From positions 496,001-560,000 of the forward strand of contig WSYJ01000157.1 of NCBI GenBank assembly GCA_020186115.1: a stretch of DNA of 64,000 bases. The letters are read 5' to 3'. Below the pieces are notes generated by a model. The model was not told the DNA's origin. It searched no databases and saw nothing but the letters and a program-made list of their open reading frames with translations. A program made the translations under genes and the position numbers. Source of the DNA: Histomonas meleagridis. Its lineage: Eukaryota > Parabasalia > Tritrichomonadida > Dientamoebidae. Of this stretch, positions 40,263-50,591 are shown piece by piece; within the stretch, counting starts at the first letter, position 1, and each line of letters begins with the position of its first letter.

Positions 40263-40736
40263 TTAGAAACTTGAAAGTATTGCTATTAATACTAGAACAG
40301 GTATCGGAACTTCATCAGTGACTTTAAATGAACCATCAGCATGAGCATTAATCCTTTTTTCATCATGTGGCCGGAGATATTTTCCGTCCCATTTCCATGA
40401 AAAATCAGCATGAGCATTAATCCTTTTTCCAATATGTGGTCTAAGATATTTCCCGTCCCATTTCCATGAACCATCAGCATGAGCGTTGATTCTTTTTCCA
40501 ACATGTGGTCTAAGATATTTCCCGTCCCATTTCCATGAACCATCAGCATGGGCGTTGATTCTTTTTCCAATATGTGGTCTAAGATATTTCCCGTCCCATT
40601 TCCATGAAAAATCAGCATGAGCATTAATCCTTTTTCCAATATGTAGTCTAAGATATTTCCCGTCCCATTTCCATGAGCCATCAGCATGAGCGTTAATTCT
40701 TTTTCCTACATGTGGTCTAATGTAGACTACTGACAT
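40263..40736 (-). CDS. Tandem-repeat protein, about six 23-residue units
   Basis: 157 residues, almost all made of a 23-residue unit, GKRINAHADGSWKWDGKYL plus RPHI/V, with few changes (DG to DF, RPH to RLH). A short hydrophobic C-terminus (VPIPVLVLIAILSSF) could be a tail anchor. The start is MSVVYIRPHVG. The underlying DNA is a 69-bp minisatellite. A second minus-strand frame is also open because the unit length is a multiple of three, but the chosen frame has the ATG, a balanced Trp/His/Asp-rich unit and the hydrophobic tail. No family recognised. It faces the stop of the P-loop/nuclease gene. Confidence 0.5.
   Translation of the reverse strand: MSVVYIRPHVGKRINAHADGSWKWDGKYLRLHIGKRINAHADFSWKWDGKYLRPHIGKRINAHADGSWKWDGKYLRPHVGKRINAHADGSWKWDGKYLRPHIGKRINAHADFSWKWDGKYLRPHDEKRINAHADGSFKVTDEVPIPVLVLIAILSSF
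40325..40735 (-). repeat. 69-bp minisatellite, about six units
   Basis: Units contain cccgtcccatttccatgaa followed by tcagcatgagcgtt, repeated every 69 bp with only scattered substitutions. Near-identity implies recent expansion or homogenisation, always in codon multiples. Confidence 0.9.
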
Positions 40737-41323
40737 GTCGAAATATTTTGGATTTTGTCATTTTCAATTGAAATTTCAATCACATTTTTTCTGGGATTGT
40801 AAGCACGTTCATTAACGGATTCTATCGTTAAGTTGGTTAAAGGTTAAGGTGTGTTCAATGAACTAATTCAAAAAGTTTGAAACGACACTTTTTTCCAGGA
40901 AACCTATCGATTTTAACGGCCGACGTTGAACCGAATTAACCGCCAAAACTATTAAAACCTTATGGTAATGATATTATATAATATTTTTCCAATATGAAAT
41001 CATGATAAAATATTTGATCTCCCAAATTCAGTCACAATTGTTGGTTACTATTTGTTGCTTTGTTTATATGACATTCATTATATGTATAATAATCATTATT
41101 ATGCACGGATAACATTTGAAGTTAATTTGTTTCATTTTATAAGAAATAAACGTCTTCAGTAACTTTTTGATTTATTTACTCGACGACTTTTTATGATATT
41201 TACATCGACAACTTTTTGATAAGTTCATGCTGTTGACTTTTTGCGTTTGGGGTGCCTTACCATTTGTTTTCAAATAATGGACAAAGTGAAGTCAGCCGTT
41301 TTTCTCCTGTGGCACCACTGATT
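40737..41323. other. Intergenic between divergent genes
   Basis: AT-rich. Myb-like variants occur at about 40813 (TTAACGGATT) and in a cluster at about 40912-40945 (TTAACGGCC, GAACCGAATTAACCGCC). No ORF or RNA gene seen. Confidence 0.45.
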
Positions 41324-43404
41324 ATGAATCACTTACCTAATGATGATACGGCTGTCATAAACACAGGAGATCAAAAATCAAATTATTTATCAACCTGCTT
41401 GAAATTCCTTATTGAGCTTGAGAAAACTATATTCGGTTTAACTGAAGAAAACTGCGAGGCATCAGTTAAAAAAGTATTGGAATTATTCGATTCAAACTTC
41501 CCAAATACATTTAATTTTATCATAAGAAACATCGTTTATAATGCTTTTTCATCGCCAAAGAAAGTATTTGATATTTACTTAAATTTTTTAAAGACACTTC
41601 AAATGAAAGAAGAAGAAATTAATCAAAATATCGTTAACCTAATTTCAATTTTTATAAAACATATATCTACAGCTAATACACAAGAATCATATTATTTAAT
41701 CGAGCAAATGATTGAACAAAATTTAATTGATAAAAATATCACTAAAAATATTAATTCAAAATATTTTTCTCATTATAAACCAAAAGAAGAAAACCAAAAA
41801 CAAAATCATTTAGCATTTGTGTTTAATAGAAATGATCCAATAAAAAAATACTATTTGGATCATTATGAAGAACTTTCGAAGAATGATTGGGAACTTCATA
41901 AGAAATATATCAAAGAAGGACATAATCCAAACGAAATTGCAAAAATAATTCGAAATGATGAAATAGAAAAACTTCAAGAAATATCATCACAAACAAACTT
42001 TAATTTTAATCAAACAATTGAACCATCACTTTATGAAAGGTGCTCATTTATTAACCAAGAAAATGTTTCATTAATTGATTATGCAGCATTTTTTTCTTCA
42101 GTTAAATGTTTTAAATATTTACTTATAAATGGTGCTAAAGTAGAAAACTCAGGAAAATATGCAGTTGCAGGTGAAAATGAAGAAATCATTCATTTATGCG
42201 AACAAAATCATTCATCATTTGAAGGTTCTTTAGAAGCAGCAATTGAATTTCATCAAAATGATACCTTTAAATATCTTTATGAGAACAAATTAGAAAAAAT
42301 ACAACCAAAGTCAACATTTCAAATGTCTAAAGATAAAACTAATGATTTGGTAAGTTTTTGTATTAAAAAAGATAATTATGAAATTTTAGAATTTTTGGAA
42401 GAAAAAGTAATTAATGTTAATGCAGATAATATAAACGAATCAGCAAGAAATGGAAATTTATATCTCGTTAAATATTTCCTTCAAAGTAATCAAAAGATAT
42501 TTTACTATTTGCTTCAGAATCAGGAAATATTGAACTTATAAAATATGTTTTAGATAAAGAAGGAATTGATGTTAATGTAAAAAAAATATGTTTTAATAAT
42601 TTGGAATATGTTTTAATAATTTGAAACAGCACTTCATATAGCAGTTAGAAATAATAATATAGAAATAGTAAAATTACTTTTAGATAAAGAAGGAATTGAT
42701 GTTAATGTAAAAAAAATATGTTTTAATAATTTTTTATATGTTTTAATAATTTGGAATATGTTTTAATAATTTGGAATATGTTTTAATAATTTGAAATATG
42801 TTTTAATAATTTGAAACAGCACTTCATATAGCAGTTAGAAATAATAATATAGAAATAGTAAAATTACTTTTATATAAAGAAGGAATTGATGTTAATGCAA
42901 AAAAAATATGTTTTAATAATTTATAATATGTTTTAATAATTTTTTATATGCTTTAATAATTTGAAACAGCACTTCACACAGCAGTTAAAAATAATAATAT
43001 AGAAATAGTAAAATTACTTTTAGATAAAGAAGGAATTAATGTTAATGCAAAAAATATTCATTTGAATAATTTTATATATGTTTTAATAATTTAGAATATG
43101 CTTTTATAATTTTTTATTTGATTTAATGATTTGAAACAGCACTTCATATAGCAGTTAGAAATAATAATATAGAAATAGTAAAATTACTTTTAGATAAAGG
43201 AATTGATGTTAATGTAAAAAATATTCATTTGAATAATTTGGAATATGTTTTAATAATTTTATATATGTTTTAATAATTTGGAATATGTTTTAATATTACT
43301 TGACAGAAATTCAAATCGCACAACAAAACGGTAATAAAGAAATTGTAAATTTACTTTATGAAAAAAGTACAAAGGAAAATTTAACTCAGAGTCTTCGTCT
43401 ATAA
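41324..43404 (+). pseudogene. DUF3447/ankyrin-repeat gene with spacer-separated modules, broken
   Basis: The first ATG is at 41324; the open frame upstream has none. The frame runs to 42541 and contains an N-terminal helical domain and a DUF3447 region (NVSLIDYAAFFSSVKCFKYLLINGA, YAVAGENEEIIHLCEQNHSS). A one-base slip near 42494 moves the ankyrin homology into another frame (KDILLFASESGNIELIKYVLDKEG). After that come modules beginning TALHIAV, each followed by an AT-rich spacer, and the tail module EIQIAQQNGNKEIVNLL ending at 43402-43404. The tail is a shorter, frameshifted copy of that at 2591-2920. The locus is a close paralogue of the one at 61.1-63.5 kb. Confidence 0.75.
42541..43301 (+). 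repeat. Ankyrin-module tandem array with 20-bp spacer repeats
   Basis: The junction GAAACAGCACTT occurs at 42623, 42813, 42963 and 43133, with a variant TTGACAGAAATT at about 43302, giving intervals of 190, 150, 170 and about 170 bp. Each unit is about 89 bp of ankyrin code (TALHIAVRNNNIEIVKLLL...) plus a spacer made of 2-5 copies of a ~20-bp unit, aatatgttttaataatttg. Spacer length changes in 20-bp steps. Within modules, changes are substitutions or a 3-bp deletion, so coding sense is kept. Confidence 0.85.
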
Positions 43405-43805
43405 ACATCAAATCTTCACTTTCAATAAGAAATGGAAATGAATCATTTATTGCTAATAATCAAAATCAACATTAGAAAGAGAAGTACTAAAACAAAAGTC
43501 GATATAAACATACAAACATATGAAAATCATTGAAATCACAATACACACTATGTATTTTACATATTACCAAATATAATCACAAAGCAAAATGGAAATACAT
43601 AAATACATTAATATTATAAAACGCTTTATAAGAAAAACTTCAACAATAAATTCTTGGAATCAACATGAAAATAATCATGCAGGATTTTTTCATAATAATT
43701 TATTTGATTTCATTGATTTTGATATCTGCACTTGTTATTCATGTATTTCTTCCTTATTTAATAATATAACAAGTCGCATAATCTTTCACCATCACTCACT
43801 TACAC

Positions 43806-44047
43806 TAGGCAAATTCATTCCCAAGTTCGAATACATTTGCTAATTCGTATGATTTTACTAAATCAAATTCATTCACTAGCTCATATTCATATACAAAATC
43901 AAATACATTTACAATTTCTTATCTATTTGGTTTAATATTAACTAATTCATTTCTTTTTTATGGCTTGAATCTATATTTAGTACAAACCATATCAAAGGTG
44001 ATCACCTTTGCAAATGATTTTAAAGAAGAAACATTTATAAAAGTATA
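43806..44047 (+). pseudogene. Relic of a surface-protein stalk
   Basis: A frame open from about 43806 to a TAA at 44045-44047 reads SSNTFANSYDFTKSNSFTSS and onward. It has the FTKSNTF stalk motif seen before the membrane anchor of the BspA-like protein at 11.5 kb. About 130 bp upstream, another frame gives a hydrophobic stretch (MKIIMQDFFIIIYLISLILI). These look like the two ends of a surface-protein gene with the middle deleted or decayed. The short ORF at 43589-43843 crosses this region in a different frame and is not supported. Confidence 0.5.
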
Positions 44048-44566
44048 AAATTTCACATTATTATTCATTAAAGGATAGAATTAATTAATGAACTATAGTT
44101 CTGACCACTTTTCTCGACATCCTCTTGATCAGAAAAACAAATAATATATAAATAAAAACTATAATGAATGAACTCTATGTGCATTTTATTATTTTTTAAA
44201 AATTTTGTTCACTTGTTGATATACAAGTGATTGAATTTTTTCTCCCCACTTAAAATCGTCACTTTTTTGATTTTCAAATGGGATGAAAGAGTTGGAACTC
44301 AAAAACGTCATCAAATCTAATTTTCTACAAAGAATATGGTATCAATTAATTTAGAGAAAAACAAAAACTTTTTTTCTTGAATTTAGTTTCTTTTTTCTAA
44401 GTTCTATAATATTATAGAAATTTCTTTTAGATAGCCTAATTTACAATGATTTTTTGTGTGGCAAAATGCCTAAATTTAATAAATTTAATAAAATCATGGT
44501 AGCATTAAATGAATAGTCATTTTTATCCATAAAATATATTGAATCAGAAATAGAAGTATTATATAA
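44048..44566. other. Intergenic, no gene seen
   Basis: AT-rich DNA left of the mariner element. No ORF or RNA gene recognised. Confidence 0.5.
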
Positions 44567-44568
44567 TA

Positions 44569-45760
44569 TAGGGTGGTCAAAAAGTTCGTTCGTCTAATTT
44601 TTTTCAGTCAATCCATTGTATGCATTTTTAAATATTGATTTTGGTATTGAAGTTAATATTTCTTGGACTGTGTCAAAAAGCTCATTCTCGTTGCTGAATT
44701 CCATTCCCTCTAATAATTTCTTAAGGTAGCCGAATAGAAAGAAGTCAGAAGAAGCTATATCCGGTGAATAAGGGGGATGATCAAGTCTTTTTATTTTTAA
44801 TTCTCTTAATTTTTCTGGTACATTGTGCGGTTTTGCGTTGTCCATGTGTAGGTATGTCCCTTTTGTCTGAATTTTTTTGTTCAAATCTTCGAGCACACAA
44901 TTGGAAAAAAACTTTTTGTTGAACTTACTGCCTTGAGGAAGCATGGTGATTGATTTTATTTCATTGATTCCCCAAATTACTGATATCATCGCTTTCTTTG
45001 ACCCAATTGTTTGCCTTGGTTTTGTTGGTATTTGTGCACCGGCTTCAATCCACATTGACTCTCTTCCATTTTTAAAATAGATCCATGTCTCATCTTGAGT
45101 GAATATTTTTGCAAGCTTCCTTTCCGATGCATTTGTAAGGAATTCCAGTAAGATGCTTACAATTTCAACTCTTTTTGCTTTCATTTGTTCGGTAAGAGCA
45201 TATGGCACCCATTTGAAATTGACCTTTTTCATTGATAAATGCTTGATCAAAACCTTTTTGACAGTATTTTTGTTTGCCCCAATGTCTTTAGCAATTTTGC
45301 GAGTGCTTGCGTATGGATTGTGCAACAAATAATTTTGAATAATAAGTATTAAATCTAGTTTTTGGGGTCTACCACTTCTTGGAAGATCGTTTAACGTATT
45401 TCTTCCTTTTTTGAATTCTTTTGTTCTCAACTGAACTGTTCTGAGAGTTATCGCTTTAGGACCATATGTGTCGATTACTTCTTAATGTATGCTTTTGTTG
45501 TCATTGCCTTTTAGCCATAAATAATGAATTATGGCAAGAATTTCTACCATACTGTTTAGCATTTGATTCTTAACGTACATTTTTAACGTACAATAAAATT
45601 TTCTAAAGCGCATAATTTTATATACATTGAATAAAACAAAAAACATTTAAATAAAAAAATATTCTATACACTTTATATAATCCATATTTATGTTATTACA
45701 TTCGATCACATAAGTATGTATAAAGAAAAGAGCTGGCGAACGAACTTTTTGACCACCCTA
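44569..45760 (-). mobile_element. Mariner transposon, complete with perfect 24-bp inverted repeats
   Basis: The element is 1192 bp. The left end, TAGGGTGGTCAAAAAGTTCG plus 4 bases (44569-44592), is the exact reverse complement of the right end (45737-45760). Each end is flanked by TA (44567-44568, 45761-45762), the expected mariner target duplication. The transposase runs on the minus strand between the ends. Perfect terminal repeats imply a recent insertion. It belongs to the mariner group known to be abundant in T. vaginalis (Tvmar1). It is inserted in non-coding DNA. Confidence 0.95.
44594..45580 (-). pseudogene. Mariner transposase with one in-frame stop
   Basis: The frame from the ATG at 45578-45580 gives an N-terminal HTH part (MVEILAIIHYLWLKG), then a TAA at 45482-45484, then continues uninterrupted through DLPRSGRPQKL, the second HTH and the catalytic domain to the stop at 44594. 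Catalytic acids sit in TQDETW, LHMDNAKPH and SPDIASSDFF. The full reading is 328 codons, close to the 340-350 of mariners. Spacing between the second and third Asp is 31 residues rather than the canonical 34. Apart from the stop the frame is intact, so inactivation is recent, or the codon may be polymorphic or a sequence error. Confidence 0.85.
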
Positions 45761-45762
45761 TA

Positions 45763-46786
45763 TAAGAAAAGAAAATTTTTATAAATAATTTGTTGTAAAA
45801 AAAATATCGTAGAAGGAAGATCCTCATATGCTTTCGGTGAATGATAGACGTAAAAGGGTCGAATATTCGAAAAAATTTTAGATGAATTTATTAAAGTTAT
45901 AAAAAACTTTTTCAATACAATTTTAATTAATGATTAGTAAAAAAATTTTTTAAATATAAGTATAGAAAAATATATAGAGAATTAGGTAATAAGGTATCAA
46001 TGATGATACAAAAATTCAATGTTTAATTATTTTATCAATTACACAGAAATGATATGGATATAACATACATATTATAACTTAAATACAAATATAATCTATA
46101 ATACTCAAAAAATCAAATTATATTTAAATATTTTGAAAATAATCATTAAAAAAAAATTGGATCCATATGAAAAAGATAAAAGTATATAGGTTTAACTGCA
46201 TCGTTTATATAAAAAAAAATATATAATTCAGCCTTAAAAGAAATTCTTACCTATATCAGTCATTAGATTTAAGATATCACAATATTTAATTTATTTGGAA
46301 TGGTTAAAAAAATTAAAAGAGTATAGAGAAAAATACATAATATGATTTAAAAAATGAAATTATTTGTATGTTTGGAATTGCCTCTTTTGGAGAGCTTTAA
46401 CTATGTTTGTATCAAAGATAAAAAGTATTTAATAAGTTATTAAGAATTACGATGTCCACTTCTTTAAATAAATATGAATGAGTGATAAATATCTTTTTTA
46501 TTCATCAAAAAAAAAAAAAAGTGGCGTCAGAACTTTATGCAAAATATGATTTAATTTCATTTTTTTATAGATTATTAAAGAAATTGAACAGTTTCAAGAA
46601 TTAAAGAAAGATATTATTTTCTTTTTGAATTTTCATTCAAAAATAAGCAAGAACAACTTTTCCTTCTTGGCGACCGTTAAAACGAGTCTGACATGTTATT
46701 TAAAAATTGTTCAATCGGCTTTACAAAAAGTGATTTATCGTGATAAATTTCATTTTATCAGAAATTATTCATTCGACTAAATCATA
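45763..46786. other. Intergenic with an orphan promoter motif
   Basis: About 1 kb of AT-rich DNA with no supported gene. At 46669-46684 TGGCGACCGTTAAAAC is an excellent copy of the Myb-like promoter motif, but neither strand offers a convincing ORF beside it. Confidence 0.5.
46673..46678. promoter_or_regulatory. Orphan Myb-site-like motif (ACCGTT)
   Basis: It matches the GCGACCGTT context found before the SelM-like gene (7533-7541). No coding start follows within 150 bp on either strand except a short ORF that overlaps the WDR11 tail. It may be a leftover from a lost gene or serve a non-coding transcript. Confidence 0.35.
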
Positions 46787-46851
46787 ATGCAGAAAATCAG
46801 CTTTCAAAAAACGAATTATTTCGTTTCAAAAATTAATTTATTAATACAAAA

Positions 46852-49572
46852 TCATTCCTTAATTCCTAATCTCGTTAAAACAAATTGGAATTGTTGTTCT
46901 ATCATTTTACATAACTCCTCTAAGTCAATTAATTTCGGGATCATTGATCTATATTTTTCTTCCATTTTGAACAACAAATTATTTTTCTTCACAAATTTCA
47001 TAATAAAGTAAGCATCAGGAATTAGACCCATCTCAAACAAAGCGAACAACACTGCATGGAATTGTTTCGCTCCAGCAAACATTGGCAATGCTGATTCAGT
47101 TTTCCCATTTTTCATAAGTTTACATCCAACGATAATGAGCATATCGTTGTTATCGTTCATGTTTCTGATGAACCGTAAAGACAATTCGATCATGTCATCT
47201 TCCATCAAGTAAAGCGCTGCTTCCTTATCAAGTCCGGCTATTTTCATTAAGAACGAACCTTCCAAATACATTTTACGTGAGAACAATGATATTGCTGTCG
47301 TTTTTAATTGCAATTTAACTTTTTCATTTAAGGTATTACCATTTATAATCAGTAAAAGTGTTGAATACAATGCATTAAAGAAGAAGTTTTCTTTTGTTGG
47401 GTCAGGGTCGAATATTAGTTCGGATGCTTCTTCAAATTTATTTAGGAATATCAATGATGCAAATTTTAGATCTTTAATTTTGCTTAAGTTTTCATTAGCT
47501 TTAATTGTTGACAAATATCTCAAATTAACTTTCTCTAATTCCCCATTTAAATTGATGCAATATTTGGAATGTAATCTTAAGTTTTTTGGATCTTTTTCTT
47601 TTAGAAATGTCCAAACATCTCTTGTTACATTTGAATAATAATCGAATTCTTTCCTATTTGATATGAAATACGAAAGGTTTTCATCTTCCATCGGCGGTGG
47701 CAAATATTTTGATATATAATTTAATTGTCTCCAATCAGAAATCCGAATGAATTTAACAATGTTATCACCTGCCTGAATTAATAACAATGAATCATTAACA
47801 ACTTTAAAACTTTTCACTGTATAAGGACAATATTTAATCTCTTTTCCATTAATAGAGAACAAAGTTCTTCCTTCATAAAGGCCAAAAAGTATAGTTGCGT
47901 CATCATTAAAGTGTATAGTTTTAAGTCCGAATAAATTAAAGTTTTCTCGTCTTGAAATTTGCGTTTTAATGTTATAATAACTAATTGTTCCATCTGAATA
48001 ACCAATTGCAAAGTTATCTTGATGATATGTGAAACATAATACATCGGAATCAATTTGCCGTGGTCGAATTCCGCCTTGTGCTATAATGCCTTTATCTTTT
48101 TCATATGCGAAGAACATTATCGAATGATTTTGTTGTAACACATAAAACTTTCCATTGTTTTGATTCGATATTTGTTCATCAATAGATAAATCAATGATTT
48201 TATCTTTGAGAATTAATGGATATTCTTTACCATCAATAAAGACACCTAAAATATATTGATCGCGTTCGACTATAAGTGCTCCATGATGTGAGCCATAACA
48301 TTTAATTGTAGTCCCATGTGATTTAAACTTGGTGACTTTCCGTGTGTTTAAGTCTACAATTCCTGATTCGTTAGTCGTTTGCCAATATATTCGTAGTTTA
48401 GGGATATCATATGAGATAAATGTTATTGGAAATGTTGTGGCTTTAAATCGTTTCGTGTCATTAGTATCAAATAAATTACCTAATATAATATACCCACTCT
48501 TAGTACCTAAAACATACCATGTGCCATCACTGTCATATGAAGTAATATCTGATGGAAATGTGGGATCTATTGATGTGATACAAAATGTTTCAATATCAAA
48601 AAAAGCTAATCCAATGTCACTGTAGAAGACCGTTAAGTGGTTATCGTTTAACGGGCTTAAAACCGCCGATAATGGGGTGCCCTTTGAGAGCTTACATTGA
48701 AAATCGCGTGTCATAAAATAAATATGGTTCTTTTGCATATGATAAACTGATATTGTGCTGTTCTTATGGAACGTAATAAATTGGGTATGATCAGCTGGAA
48801 ATTGTACAAGAAAAAGAAATGACGATGGTATGGATGTTGTATCAATAAGTTGAATTAATGATGTACTTTCAATATTAAAGTATAATAAATCACGCTCAAT
48901 TAAAATAATGATATAGTTTGGTATATGAAGTGACCATTGCGCATCTTTAATTGGTGATTGTTGATTTAAAGCAACTTCTTCAAGAAATGAAGTGGGGGCT
49001 TCATATGTTGAATTATATGTATAAATTGAAAAAACATTTTCATACCCATGGAATAGAATTCGTTTTCCAGAATATGGATCAATTGAAAAATCTTTGAATT
49101 CACATGGCAAATTGACTTTCCAAATAATGGAAAAATTAATGAGATTTTCTGTTCGACTACCTTTCGTAAATTTAACAGCAATTAATTTCTTTGTATTTAA
49201 TAATACTAAAAGAAGATCATCTTTCCATTGAAGACATGTACACCTGTCGGTTTTTGTAAGCAATGGTTTTGCAGATGCAATAAATCTACGGTTATCAATT
49301 TCCCATAAAAAAAGTCTTCCAGCTATATCACCAACTGCAATTATTCGTAATGTTGGATGAAAGCGGAGACACGAAACTGTATAAGGAGCTACTTCAATTG
49401 AATGTACATGAATAAGTTTTTTATCTCGAGCATGAGAAAGATGTACGCATGGACCTGTTGCATATGCAATTAAACCACTAAAACTCCAGTCAATACACCT
49501 GCGATTTTCAGGAAGATATTCAGGTGGAAATTGTGGTTGAATTTGAGATTGAATTTCATCTTCTGCTTCCAT
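46852..49572 (-). CDS. WDR11-like WD40/alpha-solenoid protein
   Basis: 906 residues: two N-terminal WD40 propellers (about 25-620), then a helical C-terminal part (about 650-900). The start ENRRCIDWSFSGLIAYATGPCVHL resembles the first WDR11 blade. The C-terminal LKTTAISLFSRKMYLEGSFLMKIAGLDKEA and the ALPMFAGAKQFHAVLFALFEMG repeat match the WDR11 solenoid in order. In animals WDR11 forms a complex with FAM91A1 and tethers endosome-derived vesicles at the trans-Golgi via TBC1D23; it is also linked to ciliogenesis. The human protein is about 1220 residues, so this one is compact. IFT121/IFT144 and coatomer-type proteins have a similar layout and are the main alternatives. Confidence 0.65.
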   Translation of the reverse strand: MEAEDEIQSQIQPQFPPEYLPENRRCIDWSFSGLIAYATGPCVHLSHARDKKLIHVHSIEVAPYTVSCLRFHPTLRIIAVGDIAGRLFLWEIDNRRFIASAKPLLTKTDRCTCLQWKDDLLLVLLNTKKLIAVKFTKGSRTENLINFSIIWKVNLPCEFKDFSIDPYSGKRILFHGYENVFSIYTYNSTYEAPTSFLEEVALNQQSPIKDAQWSLHIPNYIIILIERDLLYFNIESTSLIQLIDTTSIPSSFLFLVQFPADHTQFITFHKNSTISVYHMQKNHIYFMTRDFQCKLSKGTPLSAVLSPLNDNHLTVFYSDIGLAFFDIETFCITSIDPTFPSDITSYDSDGTWYVLGTKSGYIILGNLFDTNDTKRFKATTFPITFISYDIPKLRIYWQTTNESGIVDLNTRKVTKFKSHGTTIKCYGSHHGALIVERDQYILGVFIDGKEYPLILKDKIIDLSIDEQISNQNNGKFYVLQQNHSIMFFAYEKDKGIIAQGGIRPRQIDSDVLCFTYHQDNFAIGYSDGTISYYNIKTQISRRENFNLFGLKTIHFNDDATILFGLYEGRTLFSINGKEIKYCPYTVKSFKVVNDSLLLIQAGDNIVKFIRISDWRQLNYISKYLPPPMEDENLSYFISNRKEFDYYSNVTRDVWTFLKEKDPKNLRLHSKYCINLNGELEKVNLRYLSTIKANENLSKIKDLKFASLIFLNKFEEASELIFDPDPTKENFFFNALYSTLLLIINGNTLNEKVKLQLKTTAISLFSRKMYLEGSFLMKIAGLDKEAALYLMEDDMIELSLRFIRNMNDNNDMLIIVGCKLMKNGKTESALPMFAGAKQFHAVLFALFEMGLIPDAYFIMKFVKKNNLLFKMEEKYRSMIPKLIDLEELCKMIEQQFQFVLTRLGIKE

Positions 49573-49844
49573 TTTTTATCATCCAAAAGTGACATAACCG
49601 ATAAAATCACTTTTCATGTAAAGTTCAAATGCAAATTTTTGAGCTTCTTCAAGCAAAAAGATTCGTATAAATAATAATATTTTATTATTGTAATTTGCAA
49701 ATCTTTAGGTAGATTCTCCAATTTTTCAAATAGAATAAACATGAATTCATGGTTTTTTACTTTGGCTTGATTATTCAGAATTGTTAAATCTAGGTTAAAT
49801 TATGTTGATTTGACTTTTTAATTACAAAGAAAGAAATTGTTTAA

Positions 49845-50591
49845 TTAAGGAGAATTAGGATCTTCTTCATCTTCATCAGGGAAAACATCACGTTTGGTTT
49901 TCCTCCAGACAAATGCAGTTACGATATATCCAATGAAAAGTCCAGCAAGGACATCATCAGTGTGATGTCTATAATCACGAATTCTTGTCGCACCAACAAT
50001 CAATGGAATAAGAAGAATTACAAAACCTACAAAGGCTGCTATCCCACGACCACTCTTACATACCTCTTGAACAAAACATGCTAAAAAGTAAAAAGCAGAC
50101 ATTGAAGTCGAAGAGTGGCCAGATGGCCATGATTTGAATTGATCATCTTGTGTACTTTTGTCAATATTTGTGCAGTCTTCGTATTGTGTGTTGTTCCCAC
50201 AGACAGCATAAACATCAGGACGAGGACGGCCAGCATATCTCTTGAGAATTTCGGTAGCTGAAAGAGTGTTTAGAAAACAGATAACAAAGACCCAAATAAG
50301 GGAAAAGATTCTGAATTCCGCAAAGTGTTGTGGGAAAAATTTGTGTAAAATTATGGATCCAACCACAAGAACAATGGCAACAATTGTAATAATTATACCA
50401 AGGAGCCACTCTGGTACACGGTTTGTTCCAGGGTGTGGAAACATTGAAAGAGAATCATGTGGTGGAACATACAAAGGCTGCATTTTAAGAGATAAGTAAA
50501 GAATAATAAAAAGAACTACAGAAACAGCTGCAACAATTAGATTTGGAATGTCTAATACGTTCAAACACTTCCTTTTGGTTGAGATTTCCAT
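49845..50591 (-). CDS. PAP2-family lipid phosphate phosphatase
   Basis: 248 residues with about six membrane helices. All three PAP2 motifs are present: KRYAGRPRP (about 116-124), PSGHSS (about 157-162) and TRIRDYRHHTDDV (about 198-211), carrying the acid/base and nucleophile histidines. The family (LPP/DPP1) removes phosphate from phosphatidic acid, lysophosphatidic acid or diacylglycerol pyrophosphate, with the active site facing the lumen or outside. The C-terminus is acidic (PDEDEEDP). The substrate cannot be told from sequence. Trichomonads scavenge host lipids, so an exofacial or ER role would fit. Confidence 0.92.
   Translation of the reverse strand: MEISTKRKCLNVLDIPNLIVAAVSVVLFIILYLSLKMQPLYVPPHDSLSMFPHPGTNRVPEWLLGIIITIVAIVLVVGSIILHKFFPQHFAEFRIFSLIWVFVICFLNTLSATEILKRYAGRPRPDVYAVCGNNTQYEDCTNIDKSTQDDQFKSWPSGHSSTSMSAFYFLACFVQEVCKSGRGIAAFVGFVILLIPLIVGATRIRDYRHHTDDVLAGLFIGYIVTAFVWRKTKRDVFPDEDEEDPNSP

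Noticed and set aside
40292-40687. Second minus-strand ORF in the minisatellite (MLMAHGNGTG...)
   Set aside because: Alternative frame of the 69-bp repeat; the other frame has better composition and a hydrophobic tail.
42600-43300. CRISPR-like array
   Set aside because: The repeats are AT-rich and their intervening sequences are ankyrin code, similar to each other; the genome is eukaryotic.
42580-43301. Canonical spliceosomal introns between ankyrin modules
   Set aside because: No GTATGT 5' site or ACTAACACACAG 3' site, and a GT...AG choice that works in one spacer fails in others or breaks the frame. The spacers are kept as an open question.
43589-43843. 84-codon plus-strand ORF
   Set aside because: Crosses two decayed segments in an unrelated frame; no features.
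46787-47011. 74-codon plus-strand ORF
   Set aside because: Mostly antisense to the WDR11-like 3' end; no independent support despite the orphan motif upstream.
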